A DNA stretch of 50,503 bases from Tepidibacter formicigenes DSM 15518 (GCF_900142235.1 NZ_FRAE01000015.1:1-50503), one strand, 5' to 3'. Shown: positions 35,397 to 45,756, numbered from the stretch's first letter. The notes: generated by a model not told the origin, from the sequence alone. Translations and numbers: made by a program.

Positions 35397-36640
35397 TGAA
35401 GTTAACAAAAAGAGAAAAAATAATGCTTACAATTTTAGGTCTTTTAATTATTATAGGAGGATACTATAAATTTATATTAAGTTCTCAACTTGAAAAAGTA
35501 AATCAGCTTGAAGAAGAAGTTGCTAAAAAAAGAGCTGAGGTTGAAAGAATAAAAATTGAAATATCTCCAAATAGCCATGTTCATAAGGATTTTAAAATAA
35601 TAAATGCTAAAGTAAAGGAAAGTACAAAGCATTTATTTCCTGTTATAAATCAAGAAAAGATAATAGTAATTTTAGACGATTTATTAGAAAAAGCTAATTT
35701 ACAAGTACCTTCAATTAGCTTTTCTGAAATAGATATAAATGAAGTTGATGTAAAAAAGCCACAAGAAAAAGATAAAGATTTTTTAATAAAAAATTTAGTA
35801 GAAGAATATAAAAGTAATATAAAAGAAAAAAAACTTAAAGCAAATAATGAAGAAAATGAAGACCTACAAGAAGATAAAGAGGAAAACCAAATAGAGAAAA
35901 TGACTGTGACAATTAATTATAAAGGTAAATATAAAAATATAATTGACTTTATAACAAAATTAGAAGAATACGATAAAAAAATAATAGTGAATAATATATC
36001 AATATCTGCTAAAAGTGGAGAAAACAATGATGAAGAGTTAGTTATAGATGAAAAAAATGAAGTAAAAGGAAGTATTTCTTTAGACTTTTACTCTCTTCCC
36101 AAAATTCATGAGCAAGATGAAGAATATTTTAAATGGGATTTTGATAATGGATATGGAAAAGATGACCCTTTTGTCCCTTATGCAGGATATACAGAATATA
36201 GCAATAATAAAAAAATTATAAACAATGATTTTATAATGACTGTAAAGCCTATATCATCTGATCTTCCTACTGTTATTATTGGAAGAGCCATGGATAAGAT
36301 GGGAAAAAGCTATGTATATGCAGATAATTCAGGATTTGAAAATGTAGAATTTCAATTAATACAAGTTGATAAAAAATACTATTACAAATATAAAACTCAA
36401 GGAGAAAGTTATCCTAAAGATTATGAAAATGATATGATAGAGTTTTACCCTCGTGGAACAAATGTAAATCTTAATATAATAAGTAACAAGAGAAATGGTG
36501 AAAAAGATAATAGTGGTATAAATTTATCTTTAGTTAACAAAACAAATCTAAAATTAAATGTAAAAATAGATTATGAAGATAATGAAAATCCTAGAGTAAA
36601 AATAGTCAATAAGCTTGGAAATGTTAAGGTGATAAAATGA
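35396..36640 (+). CDS. PilO-like alignment protein with a long C-terminal extension
   Basis: A 414-residue protein, twice the usual PilO length. Residues 1 to about 235 look like PilO: a membrane helix near 9-26, a coiled coil (QLEKVNQLEEEVAKKRAEVERIKIE), then a ferredoxin-like domain interrupted by a charged linker (about 120-165, rich in Lys/Glu) and resuming IEKMTVTINYKGKYKNIIDFITKLEEY. The extra C-terminal domain (about 240-414) begins DDPFVPYAGY and is beta-rich (DLPTVIIGRAMD, YYYKYKTQG, GINLSLVN). I do not recognise it. A PilP/GspC-like function is possible because PilP genes normally follow pilO and none is present. GTG start overlapping pilN; 4-base overlap with the next gene. Confidence 0.78.
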   Translation: MKLTKREKIMLTILGLLIIIGGYYKFILSSQLEKVNQLEEEVAKKRAEVERIKIEISPNSHVHKDFKIINAKVKESTKHLFPVINQEKIIVILDDLLEKANLQVPSISFSEIDINEVDVKKPQEKDKDFLIKNLVEEYKSNIKEKKLKANNEENEDLQEDKEENQIEKMTVTINYKGKYKNIIDFITKLEEYDKKIIVNNISISAKSGENNDEELVIDEKNEVKGSISLDFYSLPKIHEQDEEYFKWDFDNGYGKDDPFVPYAGYTEYSNNKKIINNDFIMTVKPISSDLPTVIIGRAMDKMGKSYVYADNSGFENVEFQLIQVDKKYYYKYKTQGESYPKDYENDMIEFYPRGTNVNLNIISNKRNGEKDNSGINLSLVNKTNLKLNVKIDYEDNENPRVKIVNKLGNVKVIK

Positions 36641-37419
36641 TAAAATCTAATAAAGGTTTGACGCTTGTGGAGCTTATTGTAAGTTTAGCTATACTTGGAA
36701 TTATTGTAGCTCCATTATCATCTTATTTTGTAAATTCAATAAAAATTAATATGAATTCAGAAAATAGGATGAAAGCAAATTTATTAGCACAAAAGTATAT
36801 GGAAGAAGAAAAACATAATGATGTAACTAATGAAAAGGATGAAACAATATCAGACGGAGACTTTCAAATAAATAAGAAAGTAGAAAAGTATGATTCTTAC
36901 AGTATACAAAAAGGAGATGAATTTAATACTGATTGTCAAATCGAAATAGGTATTGAAGATGAAAGGTCTAGAGAAATTAACTTTTATAAAGAGGTAAATT
37001 CAATCTCATTAGAAATTGATGAGGATGATAAAATTGATGTTTATTTAAAAAAAGAAAGTGATGAAAGTATAACTGTAGAGTTTAAGCATGAATCTATTAC
37101 AGTATCAAGCTATAATATAACTTTAAATGAAGATTTAAAGGATATTAATATAAAATTAACCTGTAATGGAAGTAGTAATGTAACTTTTGAAGTATATGCT
37201 TTAAATGATGTAAAAACGAATATATATATTATAAAATCCATAGATAGTAATAATTTAATTAAAGTAAATAATAACCAAGGAAAAGTATATGTACACAACA
37301 ATATTTATGATGATTCAGCTAAAAAAGATGAAGATACATGGGTGTATAAAATTACTATAACTGTTTTAAAAGATAATAATGAATTAGTAAAATTAGTAGG
37401 GTTTAAAAATATTAAGTAG
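36637..37419 (+). CDS. Minor pilin-like prepilin (PilV/GspI type)
   Basis: A 260-residue prepilin. The short leader MIKSNKG is followed by LTLVELIVSLAILGIIVAPLSSYF, with Gly at -1 and Glu at +5. The globular part (about 225 residues) is beta-rich, acidic and cysteine-poor, with one repeated theme (NINIKLTCNGSSNVTFEVYALN). The leader and size fit minor pilins that start pilus assembly. The start overlaps the previous gene by four bases, and the next gene begins 11 bases after its stop. Confidence 0.85.
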   Translation: MIKSNKGLTLVELIVSLAILGIIVAPLSSYFVNSIKINMNSENRMKANLLAQKYMEEEKHNDVTNEKDETISDGDFQINKKVEKYDSYSIQKGDEFNTDCQIEIGIEDERSREINFYKEVNSISLEIDEDDKIDVYLKKESDESITVEFKHESITVSSYNITLNEDLKDINIKLTCNGSSNVTFEVYALNDVKTNIYIIKSIDSNNLIKVNNNQGKVYVHNNIYDDSAKKDEDTWVYKITITVLKDNNELVKLVGFKNIK

Positions 37420-37430
37420 GGGCAGATAGT

Positions 37431-39749
37431 ATGATTAGAAAAATATTAAAATCTGAAAAGGGCTCTACACTGACAATGGTATTAATGACTCTTTCTGTAC
37501 TAAGCGTTTTAGGAACTGCTGTAATGTCTTTAAGTATCATGAACTTAAAAATGAAGATAATTGATCAAAAAAGTAAGACATCATTCTATTTATCAGAAGC
37601 AGGACTTGAAGAAGCTTATGCAATTATGATGAATAAAGTTGAAGAAGGAATACAAAAAGGAAATGAAGAAGTTGAGAATAATTTATCAAATTTCATAGCT
37701 AGTGAAAGATCAAAAGAATTTGCAGAGCCTCCAGAAATTGCACAAGATAGCCCATTCATCAATTCGGATGGAAGTGTAGATGAAGATAATATTAAAATTA
37801 AGATGCAGGAGTGGTTCACAAAAGGATATACTAATTATTTAAATAAAGAAGAAAATAATAAAAATTTACTTAAGAAAGAATTAGAAAAATTAAGTAATTA
37901 CAGTGTTTTAGATAAAGAGATAGACACTTCAAGAGCAATAATAGAAGTAGAAAACATAAATACATATGCTAAATCTCCTATGATGAATGAAAATGAGAAT
38001 TTAGATGATTTTGAGGATGAGTTAAACCGATATATAGAATCTAAGTTTGAAATTATTATAACCTCTGAATTTACTCACAATGATATAAGAAAAAAAATAA
38101 GAAGTACATTTTCAATAGATATACCTAAATACGATACTCCTTATTACGTAGGTAATGAAATTATAAAATTAAGAGAAAATGTACTTTGGAGTAAAGCCTT
38201 GATATCTGAAAAAAATATAGTTGTAGAAGGAAATGATGTAACTATAAATGGAGATATATATGCTTATGGAGATGAGAGCAAAACTAATATAAAAGATAGA
38301 GGGATTATAGTAGGAAATAATAATGAAGGAAATTTGGTAGTAAACGGAAATGTTATAACTGGAAGTTATCTTCAAACAAAAGGTAATAATTCTAGTATAA
38401 CTATAAGTGATGGAGATGTGTATTGCAACACCTTGGCGGTACCACAATTACAGGAAAGTTGTAATATAACAGTAAATGGTAATGTAAACACATATGATGA
38501 TATAGAACTTAATGGAACCCAATCTAATATAAATATAAATGGTAATTATTATGGTTTTTCATATGGTTCAGATGGTCATGATAGAAGCAGTAGTATAATT
38601 GTTAATAGTGACGATATAGGAAAAACTAATGGGTCTAGCATAGAAATAACAGGAAATGGTAAAGAGAAAGAATATTATGGTGCTTCACAAGAAGACGGAA
38701 AGGGAACATTCATAGCAGGAACTGTATATATAGCTTTGGATAATGAAGATTATCAAACAGGAGAAAGTATATCTGTAAAAGGAAACTATAAAGGATATTC
38801 AAAAGAACTAAATGATGGAAGTAAATATGATAAAAGTAATGTTAATTTCAATTATTTTTCTCCGCTTTACTTAATGGATAGTATCAATAATAGTTCAGAT
38901 CCTATTTATAAGCAAAGAGGAGAATATTTAAAAGCAGTATATGATAGTGACGATAGTATTTTAAATTTAGGAAATGGTGCTATAGATATTCAAAATATTA
39001 AGCATAGCCTTGGAGATTATATAAAGAAAGAGGATATAAATTTATCATTAATGGAAGGGAATTTTACACTTGATTATACTAATGCCTTTGACAAAAACCT
39101 TAAAGAATATAAATACTATGTAAATAGAATGGGTGATTCTCAAATAAATATTGATAATATTTTAGATAACAATGATAACAATACTAATTTGGATACTAGA
39201 TTATATATAACAGATAGATTTAATTTTAGTCAGAACTTTATTCCTGATACACAAGAAAAAAAGCAGAAAATTATAGATGACAAAGAAATATTCTTTGTAA
39301 ATGATAATTCAAGCAAAGTCTTTTCAATAGTAGGCCCTAGTGATGGAAATCCAGTTGAAAGATATAATGGAGATTATACTATAAATTTAAATAATAAAGA
39401 ATTAAAAGGAATAATAGTTACAAAAGGCGATGTGTATATATCAGGAAATATTGAATTTACTGGAGCAATAATAACGGAAGGAAATATTTATATAAAAGAT
39501 AATAATGAAAAAATATTCAATAATCAATACAGTGAAGATTTAAGAAATAACAATTACGTTATAAAAAAAATATGTGAAGATAAAAAAACAAAAGGAACTC
39601 AAATAGGAGATTTATTTAAACAAGATGATATAGGAGATAAAGAATTAGATATTGTATATGAATTAGAAGCAAATATAGATGAAAATATTAATAGTTATTA
39701 CAGATTTTCAGATATTATAAAGATTTCAAGTTGGCAGAAATTAAGATAA
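37431..39749 (+). CDS. PilX/GspK-like minor pilin with a large beta-repeat domain
   Basis: A 772-residue protein. The N terminus KSEKGSTLTMVLMTLSVLSVL is a prepilin-like leader and helix, but mature position 5 is Met rather than Glu. This is the hallmark of GspK/PilX-type pilins, which sit at the tip. FYLSEAGLEEAYAIM follows, a motif conserved in PilX-like proteins. Residues about 255-420 contain many short repeats of the kind NGDIYAYG, NGNVITGS, NGNVNTYD and NGNYYG, which suggests a right-handed beta-helix. Far larger than PilX. ATG at 37431; RBS weak (GGGGCAG). Between two other prepilin genes and probably co-translated. Confidence 0.78.
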   Translation: MIRKILKSEKGSTLTMVLMTLSVLSVLGTAVMSLSIMNLKMKIIDQKSKTSFYLSEAGLEEAYAIMMNKVEEGIQKGNEEVENNLSNFIASERSKEFAEPPEIAQDSPFINSDGSVDEDNIKIKMQEWFTKGYTNYLNKEENNKNLLKKELEKLSNYSVLDKEIDTSRAIIEVENINTYAKSPMMNENENLDDFEDELNRYIESKFEIIITSEFTHNDIRKKIRSTFSIDIPKYDTPYYVGNEIIKLRENVLWSKALISEKNIVVEGNDVTINGDIYAYGDESKTNIKDRGIIVGNNNEGNLVVNGNVITGSYLQTKGNNSSITISDGDVYCNTLAVPQLQESCNITVNGNVNTYDDIELNGTQSNININGNYYGFSYGSDGHDRSSSIIVNSDDIGKTNGSSIEITGNGKEKEYYGASQEDGKGTFIAGTVYIALDNEDYQTGESISVKGNYKGYSKELNDGSKYDKSNVNFNYFSPLYLMDSINNSSDPIYKQRGEYLKAVYDSDDSILNLGNGAIDIQNIKHSLGDYIKKEDINLSLMEGNFTLDYTNAFDKNLKEYKYYVNRMGDSQINIDNILDNNDNNTNLDTRLYITDRFNFSQNFIPDTQEKKQKIIDDKEIFFVNDNSSKVFSIVGPSDGNPVERYNGDYTINLNNKELKGIIVTKGDVYISGNIEFTGAIITEGNIYIKDNNEKIFNNQYSEDLRNNNYVIKKICEDKKTKGTQIGDLFKQDDIGDKELDIVYELEANIDENINSYYRFSDIIKISSWQKLR

Positions 39750-39774
39750 AAACTTGATAGAAAGGTTGTAAAAC

Positions 39775-40287
39775 ATGAAAACTCTTAAAAATATAAGAGG
39801 ATTTACTTTGATAGAATTACTTATAGTTTGTGCTATAGCAGGAATTGGAATTAGTGCTGTAGGGTCATTTTTAATATCAAATTATAATTTGTTTTTTAGA
39901 GCAGAGGATCAAGTGAATGTACAGTATGAAGCTCAAAATGCAATGAATGAAATTATTAATAAGGTAATGGAAACAAAGGGGATAAAATTAATAGAAGGAG
40001 AAAATAATTCAATAACTATAAATACAATTGGAAATCATGAAATTGATAGAATTGTATTTGATTTAGAGTCAGATGATTTAGTATTCGAACATAATAATGA
40101 GACAATATTTTATGGCCATGGAGATGATGCAAATACTGTTTTGTCTCAAAATATAGAATCTCTTCAAATCAAGCCTATTTCTACAAGCTATAAAGATTGT
40201 AGAGGAATTACAATAACAATTATAGCTGTAAAAAATGGTTATCGTGTTGAAGTTAAGAATGAAGTTTATTTTAGAAATAAAGAGTAA
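39775..40287 (+). CDS. Minor pilin-like prepilin (PilW/GspJ type)
   Basis: A 170-residue prepilin. The leader MKTLKNIRG is followed by FTLIELLIVCAIAGIGISAVGSF with Glu at +5. Downstream, AEDQVNVQYEAQNAMNEIINKVMETKG is the helix typical of PilW/GspJ-type minor pilins, and the rest is a small beta domain. ATG with AGAAAGGTTG upstream. The large surface protein gene begins 23 bases after its stop. Confidence 0.85.
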   Translation: MKTLKNIRGFTLIELLIVCAIAGIGISAVGSFLISNYNLFFRAEDQVNVQYEAQNAMNEIINKVMETKGIKLIEGENNSITINTIGNHEIDRIVFDLESDDLVFEHNNETIFYGHGDDANTVLSQNIESLQIKPISTSYKDCRGITITIIAVKNGYRVEVKNEVYFRNKE

Positions 40288-40310
40288 TGTTAATAAAAAG
40301 GAGGGAGATT

Positions 40311-43300
40311 ATGAAAAGGATATTGAGGAAAATAACAAGTGTTTTTTTAATCATTACTATGATAATGAGCTTATTTTTATCATTTACCTTAGATTCTTAT
40401 GCTCAAACCCAATTTGATAATAACAATGGTAATTGGAATAAAAAGAGAGAGATTAAAAGGGATACTGATGAAGCTCAATTGATGGTAAGAGTGGGGGATA
40501 TTGACAACTTTGGTTTTGGTTGGCCTTATAACTTCAATCCTTTTTCTGGGAATGATACATCTGTACACACCTTTCCTTGGAGTACTCCATATAATGAACC
40601 TCAAGGATTAGATAGGATAATGGTTGTATCTGGGTATGATTATTATAAATGGGTACAAGTTAGATATTGGAGGTCATGGCCACCTGGATGGGTATATTAT
40701 AAGAAGAAAGTATTACGCAAGGATCCAGTTGGAATAAAAATAGATGGATATACTGAACAAACTAGTAGACCAAGTAATGAGGTAAAGCCAATAAATTTAA
40801 AGTACAGCAAAGATTTAAATGGAATAACTGTAAAAAATGCTATTCTTCAAATGTTTGTAGACGATTTTCAGCCAGGAAGTGCTCATGGAATTACAAATGG
40901 GAATGTTCATTACAAAGTCTGGATAGATAATACGGAGATTCCAGAATTAGAAAAAATAATTAATTCATTAGATCAATCAGGGCCTAGAGGTAAGATGATT
41001 ACTTTTCAGATTCCAGATAGATACTTAGACTTAGTTAGAGATGGAAATTTATCTATAAAAATAGATGATACAAGATCTGGGATTACAGGAGATGGTTATG
41101 CAATTGACTTTGTAAAATTATTAATTAATAATAAGGGATTTACTAATACTGGAACTATAGAAGGCTGTGTAAGAGATTCACAAAATGCAAATATAAAAAT
41201 ATCAGGAGCAATAGTATCGGCAGGAGGAGTTGTAAGTACTACTACAGATAGCAATGGTTATTTTAGATTAGAAGATGTTCCAGCGGGTCAGGCTCTTGTA
41301 ACTGTTTCAAAGCCAGGATATAAATCTCAAACTAAAGCTATAAATGTAGTTGAATATAATACCATAAGAAATCAAAATTTCAATTTAGTGAGAACTGAAA
41401 AAATTTCTACACCTATATTCGACTATAACCCTAAAATACCAACAAGAGAAGATGTAATAGTAACTATAAATTATCCAGGAAATCCAGAAATAAAGGAGTA
41501 TAAAATTAATGATGAGCCATGGCAAGAATATAATGGATTAATTATTATGACTGAAAATGGAATTATTCAAGCAAGAGGAAAAGATATATATGATGAATAT
41601 GAAAATGAGTCTGAAATAGGAAGGTTAGAAATACATAATATAGATAAAACACCACCAACAGCAATAATAAGATATAGTACAACAGATTTAACTACAGATA
41701 ATGTAGTAGCAACATTAGAACCAAGTGAGGATGTTACAGTTACTAATAATAATGGGTCTTTAACTTATACATTCACAGAAAACGGAAGCTTCGTATTTGA
41801 ATTTGAAGATGCAGCAGGAAATAGAGGAAGTGCAACAGCAACAGTTAACAATATAAATACGTTTAAATTAGAAAATTTAAATGTATTAGAAGTTCAACCG
41901 AATAGAAATTTTGAACTTAGCGAAGATATGTTTAGTTCTATATCTGAGAATATAACTATAGATAAGATGTCAATGGTAGAGTTTATATCTACTATAGAAA
42001 AAATAAATGGTAAATATGATATTGTTTATGTAGGTAATAATGGAGGCGGATATACTCATATAGGTGATAGACCGAATAAGTTACCTCAAAATGGAAAGAA
42101 AAATGGTTCAGAGTCAGAAGAATATTATAGTGAAAATGATATTACTAATAGAAAAGCAGCTGACTTAAAAGATTATATAGAATCAGGACAGCTTACTATA
42201 TTTGATAGTAGTATATTTGATGATTCATTGAATCAAACAAAATTATATAACAATTTTAAAACAGATATTTTAAAAGATAATGTAAAACTTACTAATGATA
42301 TATATAGTGAAGATATAAAACAACTTTATGTTAATTCAAATAAAAGAATTATTTTTAAAATAACAGATTCTCCTAATGATTATAATGGAAATGAAAATAG
42401 TTATGAAAGTAATAAAACTATGAATTTTAGGTTTAATTTAGAAAATTTAAATACTACAAATGATTCATCTAATCTTATGACTATAAGATTATATATAGAT
42501 AAAAATGGAGATGGATTATTTAAAGAAGATGAAATAGTTGAGCAAACAGGATCTAGAGTAAATGGTCAAGGATACGTTATAAATCATTCTTTACCTGATG
42601 TATTTACAGGAATGATGCCATGGAAATTAGAAGTGGAGGATGCTGTGACACATGTTAAATCTTATGAGATAGGTTATCCAGCATATAAGGGAGAAAAGTT
42701 AAAAATTAGAGTACTTCAATTAGTTCCACCAAAAAATACATTTAGCATCAAAAGTATGAAAGTTCCACTGAACACAAAATACTATGAAGTTGAAGTAACG
42801 GAGTTAACGACTACAGAGTTTAAAAATAACTATCCTAATTCTATAAATAAAGGTGGGGAAATAATCCAAACAAAACTAAATGGTAATTATGACATGATTA
42901 TTTTAGGATTTGCGGATGGTTTTGAAAATGGAGATTTAACAATTGAAGCAATAAATGAAATTAAAGAATTTATAAAAACAGGGCAAAGTGTAATGTTTAC
43001 TCATGATACTATGAGCTATCATGTAAATAACTATGGAAAACAATGTAAAAATTTAACTCAGCAATTTAGAGACATAATTGGTCAAAGTAGATATAATAAC
43101 AATCCTTTAAAAAATAATAACAATATAACTTATGATAATGATGAGTATTACTCTGAGGAGATAGTACATGATTCTTTACCTAATTCTAATAAAATTTCAT
43201 ATGGTTTTACTAAAGGAATTTTAGATGTTAAAAATAATGTGGCTTCAGGTCATCCACAAATTAGCAAAACATATAAATTAAATGAAGGATTATATACAAG

Positions 43301-45704
43301 ATATCCATATATTTTAGCAAACAATCCTCAAAAACAGCTTAATGTTGCAACTACACATGAGCAGTACTTTCAGCTGAATTTAGAAGATGAAGATGTTATT
43401 CCATGGTTTACACTAAATGGCGAAAGTAATACTAAATTTAAAAATAGTAATCGTAAATACGTTTACGATAAGTATGATGGAAGAAATAATTATTACACAT
43501 ACACAAAAGGGAATATAACTTATTCAGGTACAGGACATAGTTCTCCAAATGGAACAGGAAATAAATTAGATGAGCATAAAATGTTCATGAATACTATAAT
43601 TAAAGCATCACGAAGTGCAAATCATGCTCCAACACTAGAAGTCAAAAATCTTGATGAAAATAAAATTATATCTAAGTCTCAAGAAACATTTGAGTTTAGT
43701 TTTACAGCAAATGATATAGACGGTGATCCTTTAAGTGGAGAAATATACATCAATGATATATTAGTTAGAAGCTATGGAGAAGGAGATATTAACAATAATG
43801 AACCAGTAGGTGTATCAATAACTATTGCAGAACTACAAAGAATTGTAGGAGATAGTGAAGATTTTACAATTAGAATTGTAGTTGAAGATTCAAAAGGAGC
43901 AGTAGCAGAGCAAAATGGAAACTTCAATATGAAGTTTGTTGATAATCCAGTACTTAACTTAATTAAAGATAGAGAAACAAAATATTTAGTAGGAGATACA
44001 GCTATAATTAAATTACAAGCCAAAACACAAAAAACAAGTGATGATTTAAATACTGAAATTAGAAATATTAATTATAATATTAGTTTTGATAATTCTAATG
44101 GAGGAATAGAAATTAGTGATACTAATTGGGAGCTAGAGAATATTATATTTAATCCAGATCCAACCCCGGGTATTCAAGAAAAGGATTTTACATTTAAAGT
44201 GAATAAAGAAGGTAATTACAATATAAGTAATACTTTATCATATGAGTATTCAAATTTTAGTGATTTAGGTAGTCAAAATATTAATTATGACTATACTGTA
44301 TCTGTAAAACAGGGAAAAATTGAAATTGAAGTATTAAATACTGATGGTACTGCTTTTGATAATGCTCAGGTTATGATTACAAAATCAAATGGAAAAACTA
44401 TAACAGTTAATACTGATGAATATGGATATGTAGCTTTAGAAAATGAATTATCAGGAACAGGAACATATACTATTTCAATACAAGGTTTAGATGAAAAGTA
44501 TATGGTAAAAGGAAATAATCAAAGAAATGTAAATCTATCATATGATAATTCAGATGAAAAAATAACATTTGAAATAATAGATAAAACTAAAATAGGATTA
44601 AACTTAACATCAGAAGGAAAAAATGGATATTTAGTAGGAGATACAGCAAATATTAAATTAAAGGCAGTTGCTCAAAATGAAGATGAAAACTTAAACACTA
44701 CTATTAGAGATATTAATTATTCTATGACGTACAATACTGATGCTCTAGAATTAACTACCGATAGCAGTTGGGAATTAAATGATGTACAAATTAATGGAGA
44801 AAACATTCCTAACAATAAAGAACAAACTAAAGAATTAAGCTTTGACATCAAGAAAGAAGGAGATTATCAAATAATTAATACTGTATCGTATAAGTATCTA
44901 GAAAATATGACAGATGTAAGAAATGCTATACATAATATTAAAGTTAAATCTGGTAAAATAAAAGTAAAAGCAGTTAATCATGATAATACTCCTTATGAAA
45001 ACGTAGAAGTTAAAGTTACTAAAGGTGAAAATGTTATAGCTCAAGGAAGAACAAATAGTCTTGGAGAGTATAATTTAACTGATCAACCTTCAGGAAACTA
45101 TACAGTTTTAATAGAACTTCCAGGAGGTTTTGAGGCTACAGGTGGTAACTCTAGAAGTTTTAAATTATCATATGATAATGCAACAGAAAATATAGAATTT
45201 AAACTTGATGATAGTGCAGTGATAGTTAAAAATGGAGTATTTGCTAATAAACAAGTTAATGAGACTAGTTTAAAAGTAGTAAAAGGATATGACCTTAATT
45301 TAGGAGTAGAATTTAAATCTTATGACAAAAAGCCAGATATTAGATTTGAATTAGATGAAAATATTAATAAGATAGAGTTTACTTTATATAGAGCTGATGA
45401 TTTAAGTTCACCTATAAAAAATATTGCTGTTTATAAAGTAGAAAGAGATATAAATGGGGATGAAATGGGAATTACTAAACTAAGTGATGGCAATGAAGTT
45501 ATAGATTTAAGTAGTATATCAGGAAATAAAGAATTAAAAATAGAGATTCCTCAAAGTGATACTTTTAATAACCACTATATTTTAGAGTATAAAATATCAC
45601 AAGATGCACCAGAAAATTCTACTTTAAATAACAGAGTTACAATAAATAAAACAGCAAGTAGAGAATTTGATATAAAAGTTGTACCACTACCTAAATTAGA
45701 ATAA
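40311..45704 (+). CDS. Large secreted surface protein, candidate pilus-tip adhesin
   Basis: A 1797-residue protein with a signal peptide (MKRILRKITSVFLIITMIMS... to about DSYAQ) and no LPXTG motif or C-terminal membrane helix. Visible parts: a tryptophan-rich region (about 60-140); a carboxypeptidase-regulatory-like beta sandwich (about 280-350, GTIEGCVRDS...DSNGYFRLEDVPAG); two related modules starting LNVLEVQPNRNF (about 522) and IRVLQLVPPKNTF (about 800) that look like DUF5057; an EF-hand-type calcium loop DKNGDGLFKEDE at residues 730-741; and two tandem repeats of about 210 residues (about 1211-1425 and 1426-1640, each with YLVGDTA, DLNTEIR/NLNTTIR and a carboxypeptidase-regulatory-like end). 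It directly follows three minor pilins, the position of PilY1-type tip adhesins in other organisms. That role is an inference. The start at 40311 has AAAAGGAGGGAG before it. Confidence 0.75.
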   Translation: MKRILRKITSVFLIITMIMSLFLSFTLDSYAQTQFDNNNGNWNKKREIKRDTDEAQLMVRVGDIDNFGFGWPYNFNPFSGNDTSVHTFPWSTPYNEPQGLDRIMVVSGYDYYKWVQVRYWRSWPPGWVYYKKKVLRKDPVGIKIDGYTEQTSRPSNEVKPINLKYSKDLNGITVKNAILQMFVDDFQPGSAHGITNGNVHYKVWIDNTEIPELEKIINSLDQSGPRGKMITFQIPDRYLDLVRDGNLSIKIDDTRSGITGDGYAIDFVKLLINNKGFTNTGTIEGCVRDSQNANIKISGAIVSAGGVVSTTTDSNGYFRLEDVPAGQALVTVSKPGYKSQTKAINVVEYNTIRNQNFNLVRTEKISTPIFDYNPKIPTREDVIVTINYPGNPEIKEYKINDEPWQEYNGLIIMTENGIIQARGKDIYDEYENESEIGRLEIHNIDKTPPTAIIRYSTTDLTTDNVVATLEPSEDVTVTNNNGSLTYTFTENGSFVFEFEDAAGNRGSATATVNNINTFKLENLNVLEVQPNRNFELSEDMFSSISENITIDKMSMVEFISTIEKINGKYDIVYVGNNGGGYTHIGDRPNKLPQNGKKNGSESEEYYSENDITNRKAADLKDYIESGQLTIFDSSIFDDSLNQTKLYNNFKTDILKDNVKLTNDIYSEDIKQLYVNSNKRIIFKITDSPNDYNGNENSYESNKTMNFRFNLENLNTTNDSSNLMTIRLYIDKNGDGLFKEDEIVEQTGSRVNGQGYVINHSLPDVFTGMMPWKLEVEDAVTHVKSYEIGYPAYKGEKLKIRVLQLVPPKNTFSIKSMKVPLNTKYYEVEVTELTTTEFKNNYPNSINKGGEIIQTKLNGNYDMIILGFADGFENGDLTIEAINEIKEFIKTGQSVMFTHDTMSYHVNNYGKQCKNLTQQFRDIIGQSRYNNNPLKNNNNITYDNDEYYSEEIVHDSLPNSNKISYGFTKGILDVKNNVASGHPQISKTYKLNEGLYTRYPYILANNPQKQLNVATTHEQYFQLNLEDEDVIPWFTLNGESNTKFKNSNRKYVYDKYDGRNNYYTYTKGNITYSGTGHSSPNGTGNKLDEHKMFMNTIIKASRSANHAPTLEVKNLDENKIISKSQETFEFSFTANDIDGDPLSGEIYINDILVRSYGEGDINNNEPVGVSITIAELQRIVGDSEDFTIRIVVEDSKGAVAEQNGNFNMKFVDNPVLNLIKDRETKYLVGDTAIIKLQAKTQKTSDDLNTEIRNINYNISFDNSNGGIEISDTNWELENIIFNPDPTPGIQEKDFTFKVNKEGNYNISNTLSYEYSNFSDLGSQNINYDYTVSVKQGKIEIEVLNTDGTAFDNAQVMITKSNGKTITVNTDEYGYVALENELSGTGTYTISIQGLDEKYMVKGNNQRNVNLSYDNSDEKITFEIIDKTKIGLNLTSEGKNGYLVGDTANIKLKAVAQNEDENLNTTIRDINYSMTYNTDALELTTDSSWELNDVQINGENIPNNKEQTKELSFDIKKEGDYQIINTVSYKYLENMTDVRNAIHNIKVKSGKIKVKAVNHDNTPYENVEVKVTKGENVIAQGRTNSLGEYNLTDQPSGNYTVLIELPGGFEATGGNSRSFKLSYDNATENIEFKLDDSAVIVKNGVFANKQVNETSLKVVKGYDLNLGVEFKSYDKKPDIRFELDENINKIEFTLYRADDLSSPIKNIAVYKVERDINGDEMGITKLSDGNEVIDLSSISGNKELKIEIPQSDTFNNHYILEYKISQDAPENSTLNNRVTINKTASREFDIKVVPLPKLE

Positions 45705-45723
45705 TTAAAATTAAAGTTTAAAA

Positions 45724-45746
45724 AGCTCAGATTAATCCTCTGAGCT
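45724..45746. terminator. Hairpin after the surface protein gene
   Basis: An 8-bp stem AGCTCAGA/TCTGAGCT lies 20 bases after the stop. The T-run is missing on the + strand, so termination is probably partial; it may be completed by the hairpin at 45900. Confidence 0.5.
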
Positions 45747-45756
45747 AAATAAGATA

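Noticed and set aside
41716-43990. LPXTG sortase anchor or S-layer homology domain in the surface protein
   Set aside because: None was found; the protein ends in charged sequence without a membrane helix.
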